Source of the DNA: Sphingobacteriaceae bacterium
GTDB taxonomy: Bacteria > Bacteroidota > Bacteroidia > B-17B0 > Aurantibacillaceae
Assembly: GCA_947453445.1 (NCBI GenBank)
Contig: CANGGP010000016.1
Coordinates: 1 to 56,589 of the forward strand
DNA: 56,589 nucleotides
Reading direction: 5' to 3'
Each line of letters begins with the position of its first letter. Position 1 is the first letter of the stretch. The notes beneath the pieces are model-generated. The model did no database searches. It was given only the letters and a program-made list of their open reading frames with translations, and had not been told where the DNA came from. The translations under genes and the position numbers were made by a program. Shown one piece after another: positions 18,790-26,503 of this stretch.

Positions 18790-19824
18790 ATGAACGCTAA
18801 CAGATTAAATCCCAAAATGATAACCGTAGCAAGAGAGTCGAGGGGCTTAACACAGCTTGAGTTGGCTGAAAAGTTAAGTTTATCTACTTCTCAAATGTCA
18901 CGTATAGAACAGGATTTTACAGAAGTTGGGGAACAACATTTAAAAGCCCTTTCCACTGTGCTTAATTACCCTGAGACATTCTTTTATCAGGAAGGTGAAA
19001 ATCTACCTCCAGCATTGGCACTTCGGAAAAGAAATAAGGTGGCTCAGAAGGTTCTACTCCCGATTGAGGCTCAGGTAAATATTTACCGCTTCAATGTTGA
19101 GAAATTACTAAAAGCAATGGGAAAAACCGATTTTGATCTACCCACTTTGGACATAGATAAATTGGGATCACCCGCTGAGGCAGCCCGAAAGCTACGTAAG
19201 GCATGGAAGATGGAAAAAGGTGCAATTCCAAATCTCACTCAGGTATTAGAAGAAAACGGCATTTACATTATAGCTTTTGATTTTAATACCGAACGGGTAG
19301 ATGGTATGAGTATACTAGCAAATGGAAGCTTTCCTGTAGTATTTTCAAATAAAAGGAGTTTGGGTGACCGCCAACGTTTCACCTTGGCGTATGAATTAGG
19401 TCACTTGGTTATGCATTTGCAAACCAACCCGTCCTTTACAAGGGATATTAGTCACGAAGCCAACCAATTTGCTGCTGAATTTTTAATGCCGGAAAAAGAC
19501 ATTCGTTCAGATTTTAAAGATGGTGTTACAATTAACATATTGGCTGACCTGAAGCGTAAGTGGAAAGTTTCTATGCAATCGCTTCTGTATAGGGCAAATG
19601 ATCTAGGTGTAATCACCGATAATCAAAAAAGATATTTGATCAACCAGTTTAATAGTTTAAATATTCGGAGAAGAGAACCTGCCGAATTAGATATACCGAG
19701 GGAGCAACCAATGAAGTTGAGAGACACCATCACCCATTATAAAACAAAGCAACGTTTGAACGTAAAACAATTGGCTTTATTTTTTAATTCAAGTGAAGAA
19801 GAGTTCTTAAGTAAGTATTCGTAA
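18790..19824 (+). CDS. XRE-family HTH regulator fused to an ImmA/IrrE-like metallopeptidase
   Basis: The 344-residue protein has an N-terminal XRE helix-turn-helix (about 7-62, SRGLTQLELAEKLSLSTSQM) and an ImmA/IrrE domain (about 140-265). The zinc motif reads LAYELGHLVMH, so the first His of HExxH is Tyr201; Glu202 and His205 remain, and a downstream HEANQFAAEFLMP supplies the third-ligand region. ImmA-type proteases cleave phage or ICE repressors. The missing His suggests reduced or lost proteolysis, so it may act as a pure sensor or repressor. It is the first gene of the plus-strand element, under a consensus promoter, divergent from the defence operon, and could regulate either. Confidence 0.88.
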   Translation: MNANRLNPKMITVARESRGLTQLELAEKLSLSTSQMSRIEQDFTEVGEQHLKALSTVLNYPETFFYQEGENLPPALALRKRNKVAQKVLLPIEAQVNIYRFNVEKLLKAMGKTDFDLPTLDIDKLGSPAEAARKLRKAWKMEKGAIPNLTQVLEENGIYIIAFDFNTERVDGMSILANGSFPVVFSNKRSLGDRQRFTLAYELGHLVMHLQTNPSFTRDISHEANQFAAEFLMPEKDIRSDFKDGVTINILADLKRKWKVSMQSLLYRANDLGVITDNQKRYLINQFNSLNIRRREPAELDIPREQPMKLRDTITHYKTKQRLNVKQLALFFNSSEEEFLSKYS

Positions 19825-19841
19825 TAGAAAAATAAAGAGAT

Positions 19842-20045
19842 ATGAGCATAACGACAGACAAATTCGAGCTAAAAGCATACTCCAAGAGAGAATTGGCAGA
19901 GAAGTATCAAATATCGGTACGTACACTTAATACTTGGTTAAAACCATTTGATGAAAAAGTTGGAGCGAAAAGAGGTCGCTATTATACAGTGAATCAAGTA
20001 AAAGTCATATTAGAGTCACTGGGCTTGCCCGGTGTCATGCATTAA
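19842..20045 (+). CDS. Small HTH DNA-binding protein, paralogue 1
   Basis: This 67-residue protein contains a helix-turn-helix (YSKRELAEKYQISVRTLNTW, about 13-32) followed by a basic wing-like motif KRGRYYTVNQVKVILESLG. The closing motif recurs in the 69-residue protein encoded from 21034, so the two are paralogues. The form resembles excisionase or MerR-like DNA-bending proteins of mobile elements. It lies 17 bases after the XRE-ImmA gene, and a terminator follows it. It may bind the phased CCG repeats immediately downstream, but this is only inferred from position. Confidence 0.75.
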   Translation: MSITTDKFELKAYSKRELAEKYQISVRTLNTWLKPFDEKVGAKRGRYYTVNQVKVILESLGLPGVMH

Positions 20046-20079
20046 AACGCAGATTTCTTATTGAATGATTGATGAACTG

Positions 20080-20108
20080 GGTGACCAAATGGTCGCCTTT
20101 TATTTTTT
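20080..20108 (+). terminator. Rho-independent terminator after the regulator pair
   Basis: GGTGACC (20080-20086), loop AAAT and GGTCGCC (20091-20097) pair over 7 bp with one G-U, followed by TTTTATTTTTT. It closes the XRE-ImmA/small-HTH transcript 35 bases after the stop codon. Confidence 0.75.
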
Positions 20109-20129
20109 AAAATCCACCCATAATACTTC

Positions 20130-20217
20130 CCGAATAAACTCCGAATAATCCCGGAAAAAATCCTAAAGAAAAATTAAGTTCCCGTAATCTCCCCGGAGTC
20201 AGTCCGACATTTCCCCG
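20130..20217. repeat. Helically phased CCG motif array, candidate iteron/origin or regulator array
   Basis: CCG triplets recur at 20130, 20141 and 20151 (first two within CCGAATAA repeats), then at 20182, 20193, 20204 and 20215, the last four in exact 11-base steps. The surrounding DNA is AT-rich, and no gene spans this stretch (20046-20479). Regular spacing on one helix face is typical of iterons at replication origins or of cooperative protein-binding arrays. The neighbours on each side are small HTH genes. Nothing identifies the binding protein. Confidence 0.45.
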
Positions 20218-20389
20218 CAGCATTTTCAAAGACAATTAACTAAAATTAGAAGAAGAATCCGAAAATAGATTCGGAAGTTTCACGTTGTCTGCGTTTTGCT
20301 TCACATGTGTGCACATACCTGTACATGCCTTCTCTTCTCGTCGCTTTCCTTCAGAATTTCATACTTAGCTTCTAAATTTTAAACATAGG

Positions 20390-20431
20390 GGCACTTTGCG
20401 GAAAGTGCCGGGAACTGCTGCTGCACCTTTG
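20390..20431 (+). promoter_or_regulatory. Perfect hairpin plus -7-like element upstream of the 20480 gene
   Basis: GGCACTTT (20390-20397), loop GCGG and AAAGTGCC (20402-20409) form a perfect 8-bp inverted repeat. CACCTTTG follows at 20424-20431, close to the TAnnTTTG -7 consensus, 48 bases before the ATG at 20480. The hairpin covers the expected -33 region, so it could be an operator rather than a transcript structure. Confidence 0.45.
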
Positions 20432-20479
20432 TATCGTCAAAGCGACAGATCAACTAAGTAATCGAAAAACCTCAATAAA

Positions 20480-21028
20480 ATGACAGCAGTTAGAAAATTA
20501 AAATCAGCAAGACCACTCTTGAGAATAGTAAAGGGTGGCAAGTCCGATCCAATGAAAAGTGTTATAGAAAACACATGGATATTTATACATGCGGCTTTAT
20601 GGCCGAATGAAGAATTCACAAATAATGAAGAAGAACAGTTTAAACAACTGATTTCAGAACACTTTAATTTTTCTGATAATCCGAACAGTGTATTTGAAGA
20701 ACTCATAGAACGTGTTTGTTTGGTAAAACGCTTTATAAGCAGAAAACAAAGTCGCTATGTAGCCAAACCAATTGACTGGCTAAACATTCACTATTACGCC
20801 GGTCTAACAGGTACAGCAGGATGGTACGATGAGGTGTGCTTGCAGCGGGCTACTGTTCCTCAATACAATTATGGTCTTAGACTGCTCTCTAAGGCCATCA
20901 CAAAATATTTACAGGAACCAACCGTCAAAACAATTGTGAACTATCGAAAGAAACTCATTGCAGAAAAACAATTTGATCTCCTTCAGATTTTCAATAATTC
21001 AATTATTCATTTTCAAATTCAAAAATAA
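20480..21028 (+). CDS. Uncharacterised element protein, 182 aa
   Basis: I do not recognise a family. The protein has a basic N-terminus (TAVRKLKSARPLLRIVKGGK), an aromatic, helical core with IENTWIFIHAALWPNEEF and a central YVAKPIDWLNIHYYAGLTG segment containing several Trp and Tyr residues. There is no signal peptide or membrane segment. It is the first gene after the phased-repeat/promoter region and stands 5 bases before the second small HTH gene, so it may be an early replication or regulation gene of the element. No catalytic motif supports this. Confidence 0.72.
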   Translation: MTAVRKLKSARPLLRIVKGGKSDPMKSVIENTWIFIHAALWPNEEFTNNEEEQFKQLISEHFNFSDNPNSVFEELIERVCLVKRFISRKQSRYVAKPIDWLNIHYYAGLTGTAGWYDEVCLQRATVPQYNYGLRLLSKAITKYLQEPTVKTIVNYRKKLIAEKQFDLLQIFNNSIIHFQIQK

Positions 21029-21033
21029 GACTC

Positions 21034-21243
21034 ATGAAACAATCAGAAAAAACATCCATCGAAATAAAACCTTATATGCTCAATGAATTGGCAAAGTTCT
21101 ATCAGGTAAGCGATCCCACATTTAGATCATGGCTGAAAGGCATAGCGGATAAAATTGGCAAACGGCATGGCAGATACTATTCTGTGAAGCAAGTCGAAAT
21201 CATCATTGAGGAATTGGGATGTCCTAAAACGCTCTTATTCTAA
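21034..21243 (+). CDS. Small HTH DNA-binding protein, paralogue 2
   Basis: The 69-residue protein shares with the product of 19842-20045 the layout HTH (MLNELAKFYQVSDPTFRSWL) then a basic motif KRHGRYYSVKQVEIIIEELG. Overall identity by eye is moderate, strongest in the C-terminal RYY-V-QV-I-E-LG pattern. Both probably bind DNA as small winged HTH proteins of the excisionase or MerR kind. The two copies bracket the 20480 gene, and both belong to the early part of the element. Confidence 0.75.
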   Translation: MKQSEKTSIEIKPYMLNELAKFYQVSDPTFRSWLKGIADKIGKRHGRYYSVKQVEIIIEELGCPKTLLF

Positions 21244-21360
21244 AAGAATCGAAAACAAACGAAAGCACAACAAAGGATAATCTGAAACCTGTAAAGTGCG
21301 TCAAACCTATGATAGACCTTTGATGCCATGATGGATGATAACCTTAAAAACACAACAATT

Positions 21361-21555
21361 ATGTCGGAAATAAAACACAACCAAACCAATCATGACGGAA
21401 CCGGTAACATGCTTTTAACTGCCAGTATTCTGTTTGCCAACATCGACTATTCCGGGTTGACAGACTATGCCGTTAAAGCGATTGTGGGTGGTGCGATTTG
21501 GATGGCTTTTAAAGTGGGAGCAGAATACATCAGCGAAAAACTCAAAAAGAAATAA
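21361..21555 (+). CDS. Small membrane protein of the element
   Basis: From the chosen ATG at 21361 (MSEIKHNQTN) the protein has 64 residues with hydrophobic stretches LLTASILFANI and AIVGGAIWMAFKVGAEYI and a lysine-rich end SEKLKKK. An in-frame ATG at 21328 would add 11 residues, but the AT-rich leader just before 21361 favours the shorter form. It resembles small holin-like or virion-membrane proteins. Its last base overlaps the first base of the next ATG, so the two are translationally coupled. Confidence 0.6.
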   Translation: MSEIKHNQTNHDGTGNMLLTASILFANIDYSGLTDYAVKAIVGGAIWMAFKVGAEYISEKLKKK

Positions 21556-22052
21556 TGGTGAACATCAAAAAAATATTGCTTGGCTTAGGCATAGGAGGAG
21601 GCTTGGCCGCAGGAGGAACGTACCTGTGGCGGTTGAGAAAAACTTCGGTGAACTTGGAGATTGTGCCAACAGTAATGGTACATAAAATTGACTTGCAGGG
21701 TTTGATTTTGCGGGTGGATGTACAATTAAAAAATCCAAGTAGCACCAGTTTAAAACTCAAGTTCCCTTTTGTGAAACTACTCATAAAGGGAAGCAGCATC
21801 GGGAGTTCACAAGCCGTGAATAGGGACATTGCCCTGCCTTCTTATGGAGAGGCAAAATTTGAGGCAATCATGATCCGTATTCCGATGCTCAGCCTCCTCT
21901 CTAGTGCCAAAGGCCTCTTGCAAGCTATCCAACAAGGAGCAGCTTTCAAGATCGGAGTGATGACGATGACCACCATTGATTTGGGATGGAAAACAGTACC
22001 CTATGAAAACTTGGATGAAGTACAACTGATCGCCTCAAAAAATGGAAGCTAG
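21555..22052 (+). CDS. LEA type 2-like membrane-anchored protein
   Basis: This 165-residue protein begins with a basic residue pair and a glycine-rich hydrophobic segment (KKILLGLGIGGGLAAGGTYL) that probably anchors it in a membrane. A beta-rich domain follows, with HKIDLQGLILRVDVQLKNPS and KLKFPFVKLLIKGSSIGSS. The pattern V-D-V-x-L-x-N-P-S-S is typical of LEA14/WHy-type domains. It overlaps the start of the transglutaminase-like gene by 11 bases. Within a virus-like element it could be a structural protein of an internal membrane. Confidence 0.65.
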   Translation: MVNIKKILLGLGIGGGLAAGGTYLWRLRKTSVNLEIVPTVMVHKIDLQGLILRVDVQLKNPSSTSLKLKFPFVKLLIKGSSIGSSQAVNRDIALPSYGEAKFEAIMIRIPMLSLLSSAKGLLQAIQQGAAFKIGVMTMTTIDLGWKTVPYENLDEVQLIASKNGS

Positions 22053-23796
22053 TAAAAAGAGAAACATAGCAAGTGGAGAAGCATTTGATGCTCTGTTTAT
22101 CAAGCCACTTTTCCTTGATCCGGTGATCAAGCGCGGTGCAACGGTAAACGATACGGTGCGATTTATTCCGAAGGTTGTTAGAGAGACTTTGTTTCAAACA
22201 AGTAAGCTCGCCCAAACCTTAAAGGGGAAAGACACCTTTGATACTTGCAGAAACATTTGGGCTTTTGTTTACCGCTACATCGCTTATAAAAAGGATGAAG
22301 AAGGAAAGGAACAGGTCAGGAGCCCTGCGAGGACGTGGAATGACAGAAAGCAGGGAGTGGACTGCGATTGTTACACGGTGTTTATCAGCAGCATTTTAAG
22401 CAACCTTAAAATAAAACACAAGCTGAGAATAACAAAATACAAACAAGATCACTTTCAACATATCTATCCCATAGTACCAAACGGTGAAGGAAAATACATC
22501 ACGGTTGATTGTGTGGTAGACCAATTTAATTACGAAGAACCATATTCAGAAAAACAAGACACAAACATGGATTTAGAATATCTAAACGGCATACCCAGCA
22601 CAAACAATGTAGATGTGCAAGACCTAATGGGTTGGGAAGAATTACAGGGAGATTTAGGGAAATTAAAAATTCTCAAAAAGAACAATCCTTCGTCCGGAGG
22701 CGGAAGCAAACCCATCTTTAAAAAACTCGGTGCTAAAATTGCTCCACCTCCTGGTACTCAGAACACGACGACAAAAAAAGGAAAATTAAAAAATGCCATC
22801 CACAAAGGCTTGCATGTCACCAACCGAATTAACCCAGCTACTGCTTTGCTGAGAGAAGGTGTTTTGTTGAGCATGAAACTAAATCTGTTCAAAGTAGCGG
22901 AGCAATTAAAGTACTCCTACCTGACCGATGAACAGGCCAAGGCGAAAGAGGTGGACATGGCCAAGTTCGCAAAGTTGAAGGAAGTGCGTGCGAAGATGGA
23001 GAAGATCTTCTATGATGCGGGGGGTAAACCTGAAAACCTGAAGAAGGCTATTCTAACAGGAAAAGGAAATGCCAATCACGATGTGAGCGGATTAGGATAC
23101 ATCGTAGATGATATGAGTGGTTTGGATGAAAACGCCTCAGCGCAAGAACTACTTGGTACAGACATTTATTACGATGAAAATTTAAGCGGCCTTGGAGTTG
23201 TTGCGACCGCTGCCTCGGTAACCGCTGCCACAGGAGTAATTGGAGCAATAGCAGGACTTTTAAAAAGCATCGGAAGCATTTTTCCGAAAAAGAAAGTCGC
23301 AGCAAAACCTACCGAAAGCGGTAGTTCAAATGACAACTCATCCGGATCATCAGAAAGTTCTGGTGATAGTAGCTCCGGTGGCCAACAAGAAACGCCTTCA
23401 CAAAGTGCAGGTAAGTCAAGCGGATCAGGTAATGAAAATCCTTCAGGGAATTCTGAGCCTGAAAACAATTCCGGTTCATCAACTGAAAATGCGAATGGTT
23501 CAAATGAAAGCGGGGAATCAGGAACTGAAGAAACGAAGAATCTACCAGCTAAAAGTGGCGCAAAGCCCGGTGCAGCAAATGCAGCAACACAAGGCTTTTG
23601 GGATAAAAACAAAAAGTGGATCAAACCAACTGCAATCGGATTGACAGGAATAGGTCTCATATTTCTTGGAGTGAAGATGATGAAGTCTAAACCCGAAAAA
23701 TCCCCTCCAAAACACGAATTATCAGGATTTAAACCACGTAGGAAAAAGAAAGGAGGCAAAAAGCATAAGAAGAAGCAAGCAGTAGCATACGTGTAA
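22042..23796 (+). CDS. Transglutaminase-like protein with Ser/Gly-rich linker and C-terminal membrane anchor
   Basis: The 584-residue protein has a transglutaminase-like papain fold near its N-terminus: GVDCDCYTVFISS (Cys108 or Cys110 as nucleophile), DHFQHIYPIV (His140) and KYITVDCVVDQFN (Asp156), the Cys-His-Asp order of the family. After a basic region comes a hydrophobic Ala/Gly stretch at about 385-420, a low-complexity Ser/Gly/Asn/Glu linker (about 425-515) and a terminal membrane segment TAIGLTGIGLIFLGVKMM with a very basic tail. It may process or cross-link virion or envelope proteins at the membrane. It lies between the LEA-like gene and another glycine-rich membrane protein gene. 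Confidence 0.72.
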   Translation: MEASKKRNIASGEAFDALFIKPLFLDPVIKRGATVNDTVRFIPKVVRETLFQTSKLAQTLKGKDTFDTCRNIWAFVYRYIAYKKDEEGKEQVRSPARTWNDRKQGVDCDCYTVFISSILSNLKIKHKLRITKYKQDHFQHIYPIVPNGEGKYITVDCVVDQFNYEEPYSEKQDTNMDLEYLNGIPSTNNVDVQDLMGWEELQGDLGKLKILKKNNPSSGGGSKPIFKKLGAKIAPPPGTQNTTTKKGKLKNAIHKGLHVTNRINPATALLREGVLLSMKLNLFKVAEQLKYSYLTDEQAKAKEVDMAKFAKLKEVRAKMEKIFYDAGGKPENLKKAILTGKGNANHDVSGLGYIVDDMSGLDENASAQELLGTDIYYDENLSGLGVVATAASVTAATGVIGAIAGLLKSIGSIFPKKKVAAKPTESGSSNDNSSGSSESSGDSSSGGQQETPSQSAGKSSGSGNENPSGNSEPENNSGSSTENANGSNESGESGTEETKNLPAKSGAKPGAANAATQGFWDKNKKWIKPTAIGLTGIGLIFLGVKMMKSKPEKSPPKHELSGFKPRRKKKGGKKHKKKQAVAYV

Positions 23797-23821
23797 ATAT
23801 TAAAAGAAAAAAATAAGACAA

Positions 23822-24439
23822 ATGGCAAAACATAAAAACAAATATCAAAAAGAAGCACTCAAAAAAACACTCAGCGGTGCCGGTGATGCAAGTGCAGGAG
23901 CCAAAGCCAAAGATGCAGCCACCGAATTAGGAAAGGACATTGTGGTGGGTGTGATTGGTGGCGGTGTTGCCGGGGCGGTATTAGGAAGATTATCCTTCTT
24001 AGTTGGAGCAGCCGTTACGGGAGTTGGGCATTTCGCTAAAAGCAGAATTGCTTCTGTACTCGGTCTCGGCATGATGGCATCGGGAACTTACCAAAGTATC
24101 TCCGGCATGAATGGAAAAGGCACTTCAGGTTTGGATGGTGTGAAGGAACGCTTACTCACTTTGAAAGACGACATGAAGCGTCGGGTGTTTTTGGACAAGG
24201 TTCTAAAAGCTAAGGATAAAAAAGGCTCTGATGAAAGTACCAATGGTGTAGGCGAAGTGCAATACTTCTTACACCCCGGAGCAGAATCAGTTGGCGCTCT
24301 CGACATGAGTGCTTTGGATACCATTCAAAAACAAATTCAAGAGAGTGGCGAAAAATACAGCCAAGTGAATGGCCTTGAAGGGGAACTCAGCGGCGAAGAA
24401 GAAATGGGAATGGTAGAACCCTCCGATAAACTCTACTAA
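23822..24439 (+). CDS. Glycine-rich membrane protein, possible virion protein
   Basis: The 205-residue protein has a basic N-terminus (MAKHKNKYQKEALKKTLSG) and two glycine/alanine-rich hydrophobic segments (DIVVGVIGGGVAGAVLGRLS and the one around residues 75-92 with SVLGLGMMASG). Its hydrophilic C-terminal half is acidic. No family is recognised. Small glycine-rich membrane proteins are common in the internal membranes of PM2- and PRD1-like viruses. It sits immediately before the main capsid candidate, which supports a structural role but does not prove it. Confidence 0.68.
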   Translation: MAKHKNKYQKEALKKTLSGAGDASAGAKAKDAATELGKDIVVGVIGGGVAGAVLGRLSFLVGAAVTGVGHFAKSRIASVLGLGMMASGTYQSISGMNGKGTSGLDGVKERLLTLKDDMKRRVFLDKVLKAKDKKGSDESTNGVGEVQYFLHPGAESVGALDMSALDTIQKQIQESGEKYSQVNGLEGELSGEEEMGMVEPSDKLY

Positions 24440-24484
24440 ACAATAGCAAAAATTAAAAAAGTCAAACCATAAAAAAGAAACAAT

Positions 24485-25204
24485 ATGTTAGAACTATTAG
24501 AAGGTACTGAACAGTACAACAATGCCGGAGCCTTGCTCGGACTGGAAGGTATAGAGGGCGAAGAATTATTGGGTGCATTGCGCAGAATGAATCCGGTTGC
24601 CCGTCAGCGCACCATAAACAAATTGGCGAGTCCTCCTGCGAACAGTAAAGGATCACGGGCTGAGATGGAAAAACATTTTGGTGAATTACCCGATCACATC
24701 AAATCAGCTTTGTCAAAAGGTGATTTGAGATTGGCCGACACCATCATTTACTCCATCAAACCGGTGAATTCAAAAACCGTTAAGTTGTTTGAAACACAGG
24801 ACGTGAAAGAGGTGGGTATCCGTAACCTGAGCAATGCCAAGTTACCAAAGAACCAAGCCTTATTGGTGAGTGGCATTGTTTTGTTGGCTTCTATTCCAAC
24901 AGACAACACAACCGACAAAATCATGGCATCCCGTTTCATTCAATTAGAGGACTTCCCGGCAATCGCCAACGGAGAATTCAGCTTGAAGGCCAACAAAAAA
25001 ATCATCGTGCCGGAAACAAGTGTGGCCGCTTTCAAAACGCAAAGTCACCATGCAGTGCCACTGGGCTATTACAAACTGGCAAACCCTCGCCTTATTCAGG
25101 ATGATATTCTGATTGAGTTCACCGTGGAGTTGGGCACGATGGATGGCCTTGATCCTAAAACCCAATTGTATGTGGGTTTACACGGCACCATCACCACTCC
25201 GTAA
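24485..25204 (+). CDS. Candidate major capsid protein (single jelly-roll-like), 239 aa
   Basis: The first 80 residues or so are helical (LLGALRRMNPVARQRTINKL). From about residue 85 the protein becomes a series of alternating hydrophobic strands: IIYSIKPVN, VGIRNLSNAKLPKNQALLVS, GIVLLASIP, FSLKANKKIIVPETSV, GYYKLANPRLIQDDILIEF, TQLYVGLHG. The strand count fits a single jelly roll of about 150 residues with an N-terminal arm. It has no signal peptide or membrane segment. Position after the glycine-rich membrane protein and before two other beta-rich genes is the order expected of a capsid block. No sequence signature proves it, so this is a structural guess. Confidence 0.45.
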   Translation: MLELLEGTEQYNNAGALLGLEGIEGEELLGALRRMNPVARQRTINKLASPPANSKGSRAEMEKHFGELPDHIKSALSKGDLRLADTIIYSIKPVNSKTVKLFETQDVKEVGIRNLSNAKLPKNQALLVSGIVLLASIPTDNTTDKIMASRFIQLEDFPAIANGEFSLKANKKIIVPETSVAAFKTQSHHAVPLGYYKLANPRLIQDDILIEFTVELGTMDGLDPKTQLYVGLHGTITTP

Positions 25205-25259
25205 TCACTCAACAAATAGTCGGGAGAAATGGTCTCCCGGCTTTTAAAAAACAAAAGCC

Positions 25260-25643
25260 ATGATAAAAACAACGAAGAAACGATTTGATATCAGAATTAC
25301 TCAGGCCAATGCTACGGTGAGTGACACTTTTGAATTGGATAAAAACATTGTTCGTATCCTCGGCATACTCCTGACTTCCGACAAAGATGATCTTTTGTAT
25401 TACCGTGGTGCCCAAAAAATCGAGATCAACAAAGAAGAGTATTTCCCGGACAACTACGAGAGTAAATTATTAATGACCGGAATCAATGTATCACCAAAGC
25501 AACGGTACTATGATTTAGGAGGGGCAAGCACCGGGAATGGAAGAGTGCAAATCACTTACAAAGATTCCGATGACGGAAGAACAGTTTTTGCTCCCTACCG
25601 TGTGAGTTTGTATTTGGATTGCGAATTGGAGGATATGAAATGA
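25260..25643 (+). CDS. Beta-rich candidate minor capsid protein, 127 aa
   Basis: The 127-residue protein is almost wholly beta-strand in pattern: RFDIRITQANATVSDTFEL, NIVRILGILLTSD, KIEINKEEYF and RVSLYLDCELEDM at the end. The motif F-x-L-x-x-x-I-x-x-I-x-G-I followed by a closing RVSLYL strand recurs in the 25640 gene as FQIKLPSDIKSIIGIEC and EVSIYVWIK, so the two may be related. A single jelly roll of this length is plausible. The ATG of the next gene overlaps its stop (ATGA), so both are made together. Confidence 0.5.
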   Translation: MIKTTKKRFDIRITQANATVSDTFELDKNIVRILGILLTSDKDDLLYYRGAQKIEINKEEYFPDNYESKLLMTGINVSPKQRYYDLGGASTGNGRVQITYKDSDDGRTVFAPYRVSLYLDCELEDMK

Positions 25644-26176
25644 ATAAGGAATCGGTAATAGTTACAAAGCTGAATATTAAACTAAAGGGAGAGCGCAAGC
25701 ACTTTCAGATCAAGCTACCCAGCGATATCAAGTCCATAATCGGAATTGAATGCAGTGTAAGAATGATCGATGCTTGGCCGGTTCCACCTGTTGATCCGCC
25801 AAGGGAAATAATAAACCCGGATGGAACTATTACCGTGATTATGCCGGAAGATGATTCTCATGTTGCTATCAAAGAAAAATACAAAGCCAATCAATTTGTA
25901 GGGGAAGTAAGAATTCAAAGTTATGATCTGCTGAATTGGTTTTATGTCTCAGATGTATATGCCAATGATGTGAATTTGAATTTATGTGATGTTTCCGATG
26001 TGTTCTTTCGAGTTAAGGAACATTCACACGGAATCCCAAAGCATGAAGAGATCATGACGATACCGGGTATCACCACTTTAGTTCAGGGCTGGTTTTTGGA
26101 TGCCATTGGCAAGCAATACAACCAAAACCTTCGCTACGAAGTGAGCATTTATGTATGGATTAAAACAGAAGATTAA
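25640..26176 (+). CDS. Beta-rich candidate capsid-associated protein, 178 aa
   Basis: I choose the ATG at 25640 (MNKESVIVTKLN), which overlaps the previous stop as ATGA. The frame extends to 25619, but that start would overlap more. The protein is beta-rich (VIVTKLNIKLKGE, KSIIGIECSVRM, FVGEVRIQSYDLLNWFYVSD, RYEVSIYVWIKTED) with a Pro-rich loop at about 48-60. It shares a strand pattern with the 25260 protein. It has no membrane segment. A penton, spike or second jelly-roll capsid protein is a reasonable guess in this neighbourhood, but I cannot name a family. Confidence 0.5.
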   Translation: MNKESVIVTKLNIKLKGERKHFQIKLPSDIKSIIGIECSVRMIDAWPVPPVDPPREIINPDGTITVIMPEDDSHVAIKEKYKANQFVGEVRIQSYDLLNWFYVSDVYANDVNLNLCDVSDVFFRVKEHSHGIPKHEEIMTIPGITTLVQGWFLDAIGKQYNQNLRYEVSIYVWIKTED

Positions 26177-26178
26177 AC

Positions 26179-26502
26179 ATGACGATCAACTTGGCTTTAG
26201 AATACATCCCAAAACGGATGGAGGAATTGGGAAACGGTAAAAACTACACAATTCGTTTTCGGCACCTCGTGCTTCAAGCGAATGAAACGCAAACAATAGA
26301 TGCCACCAACCAATTTTATTACCTCGTTGAAGAGGCCGATCAAGTGCGGGTGGAGAGCGAGACAGGGGTGTTTGATCTGAGTGAAAAGGCAACCAATGAA
26401 ATGCAATATGAACACCAAAGTAAAATTCAAATCATCAATTATCTCTCAGGGATTAATCATTTAAGATTTATTCATGTGATACCTAAAAACCAAGAAAAAT
26501 AA
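26179..26502 (+). CDS. Small beta-rich element protein, 107 aa
   Basis: The 107-residue protein has a short helix (LALEYIPKRMEELG) then several predicted strands: YTIRFRHLVLQANETQTI, QFYYLVEEADQVRVES, HLRFIHVIPKN. No family recognised. It starts 2 bases after the previous stop and ends 1 base before the next ATG, so it is part of the capsid-like block. A minor virion or assembly protein is most likely by context. Confidence 0.65.
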   Translation: MTINLALEYIPKRMEELGNGKNYTIRFRHLVLQANETQTIDATNQFYYLVEEADQVRVESETGVFDLSEKATNEMQYEHQSKIQIINYLSGINHLRFIHVIPKNQEK

Positions 26503-26503
26503 A

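Noticed and set aside
20130-20217. CRISPR array
   Set aside because: The repeated unit is only a short CCG-centred motif with 11-base steps; there are no long identical repeats or spacers and no cas genes.
23169-23858. Long minus-strand open frame opposite the transglutaminase-like gene
   Set aside because: It is a shadow of the Ser/Gly-rich plus-strand coding sequence; the translation is Pro/Phe/Leu-biased, and the plus strand carries a coherent domain order.
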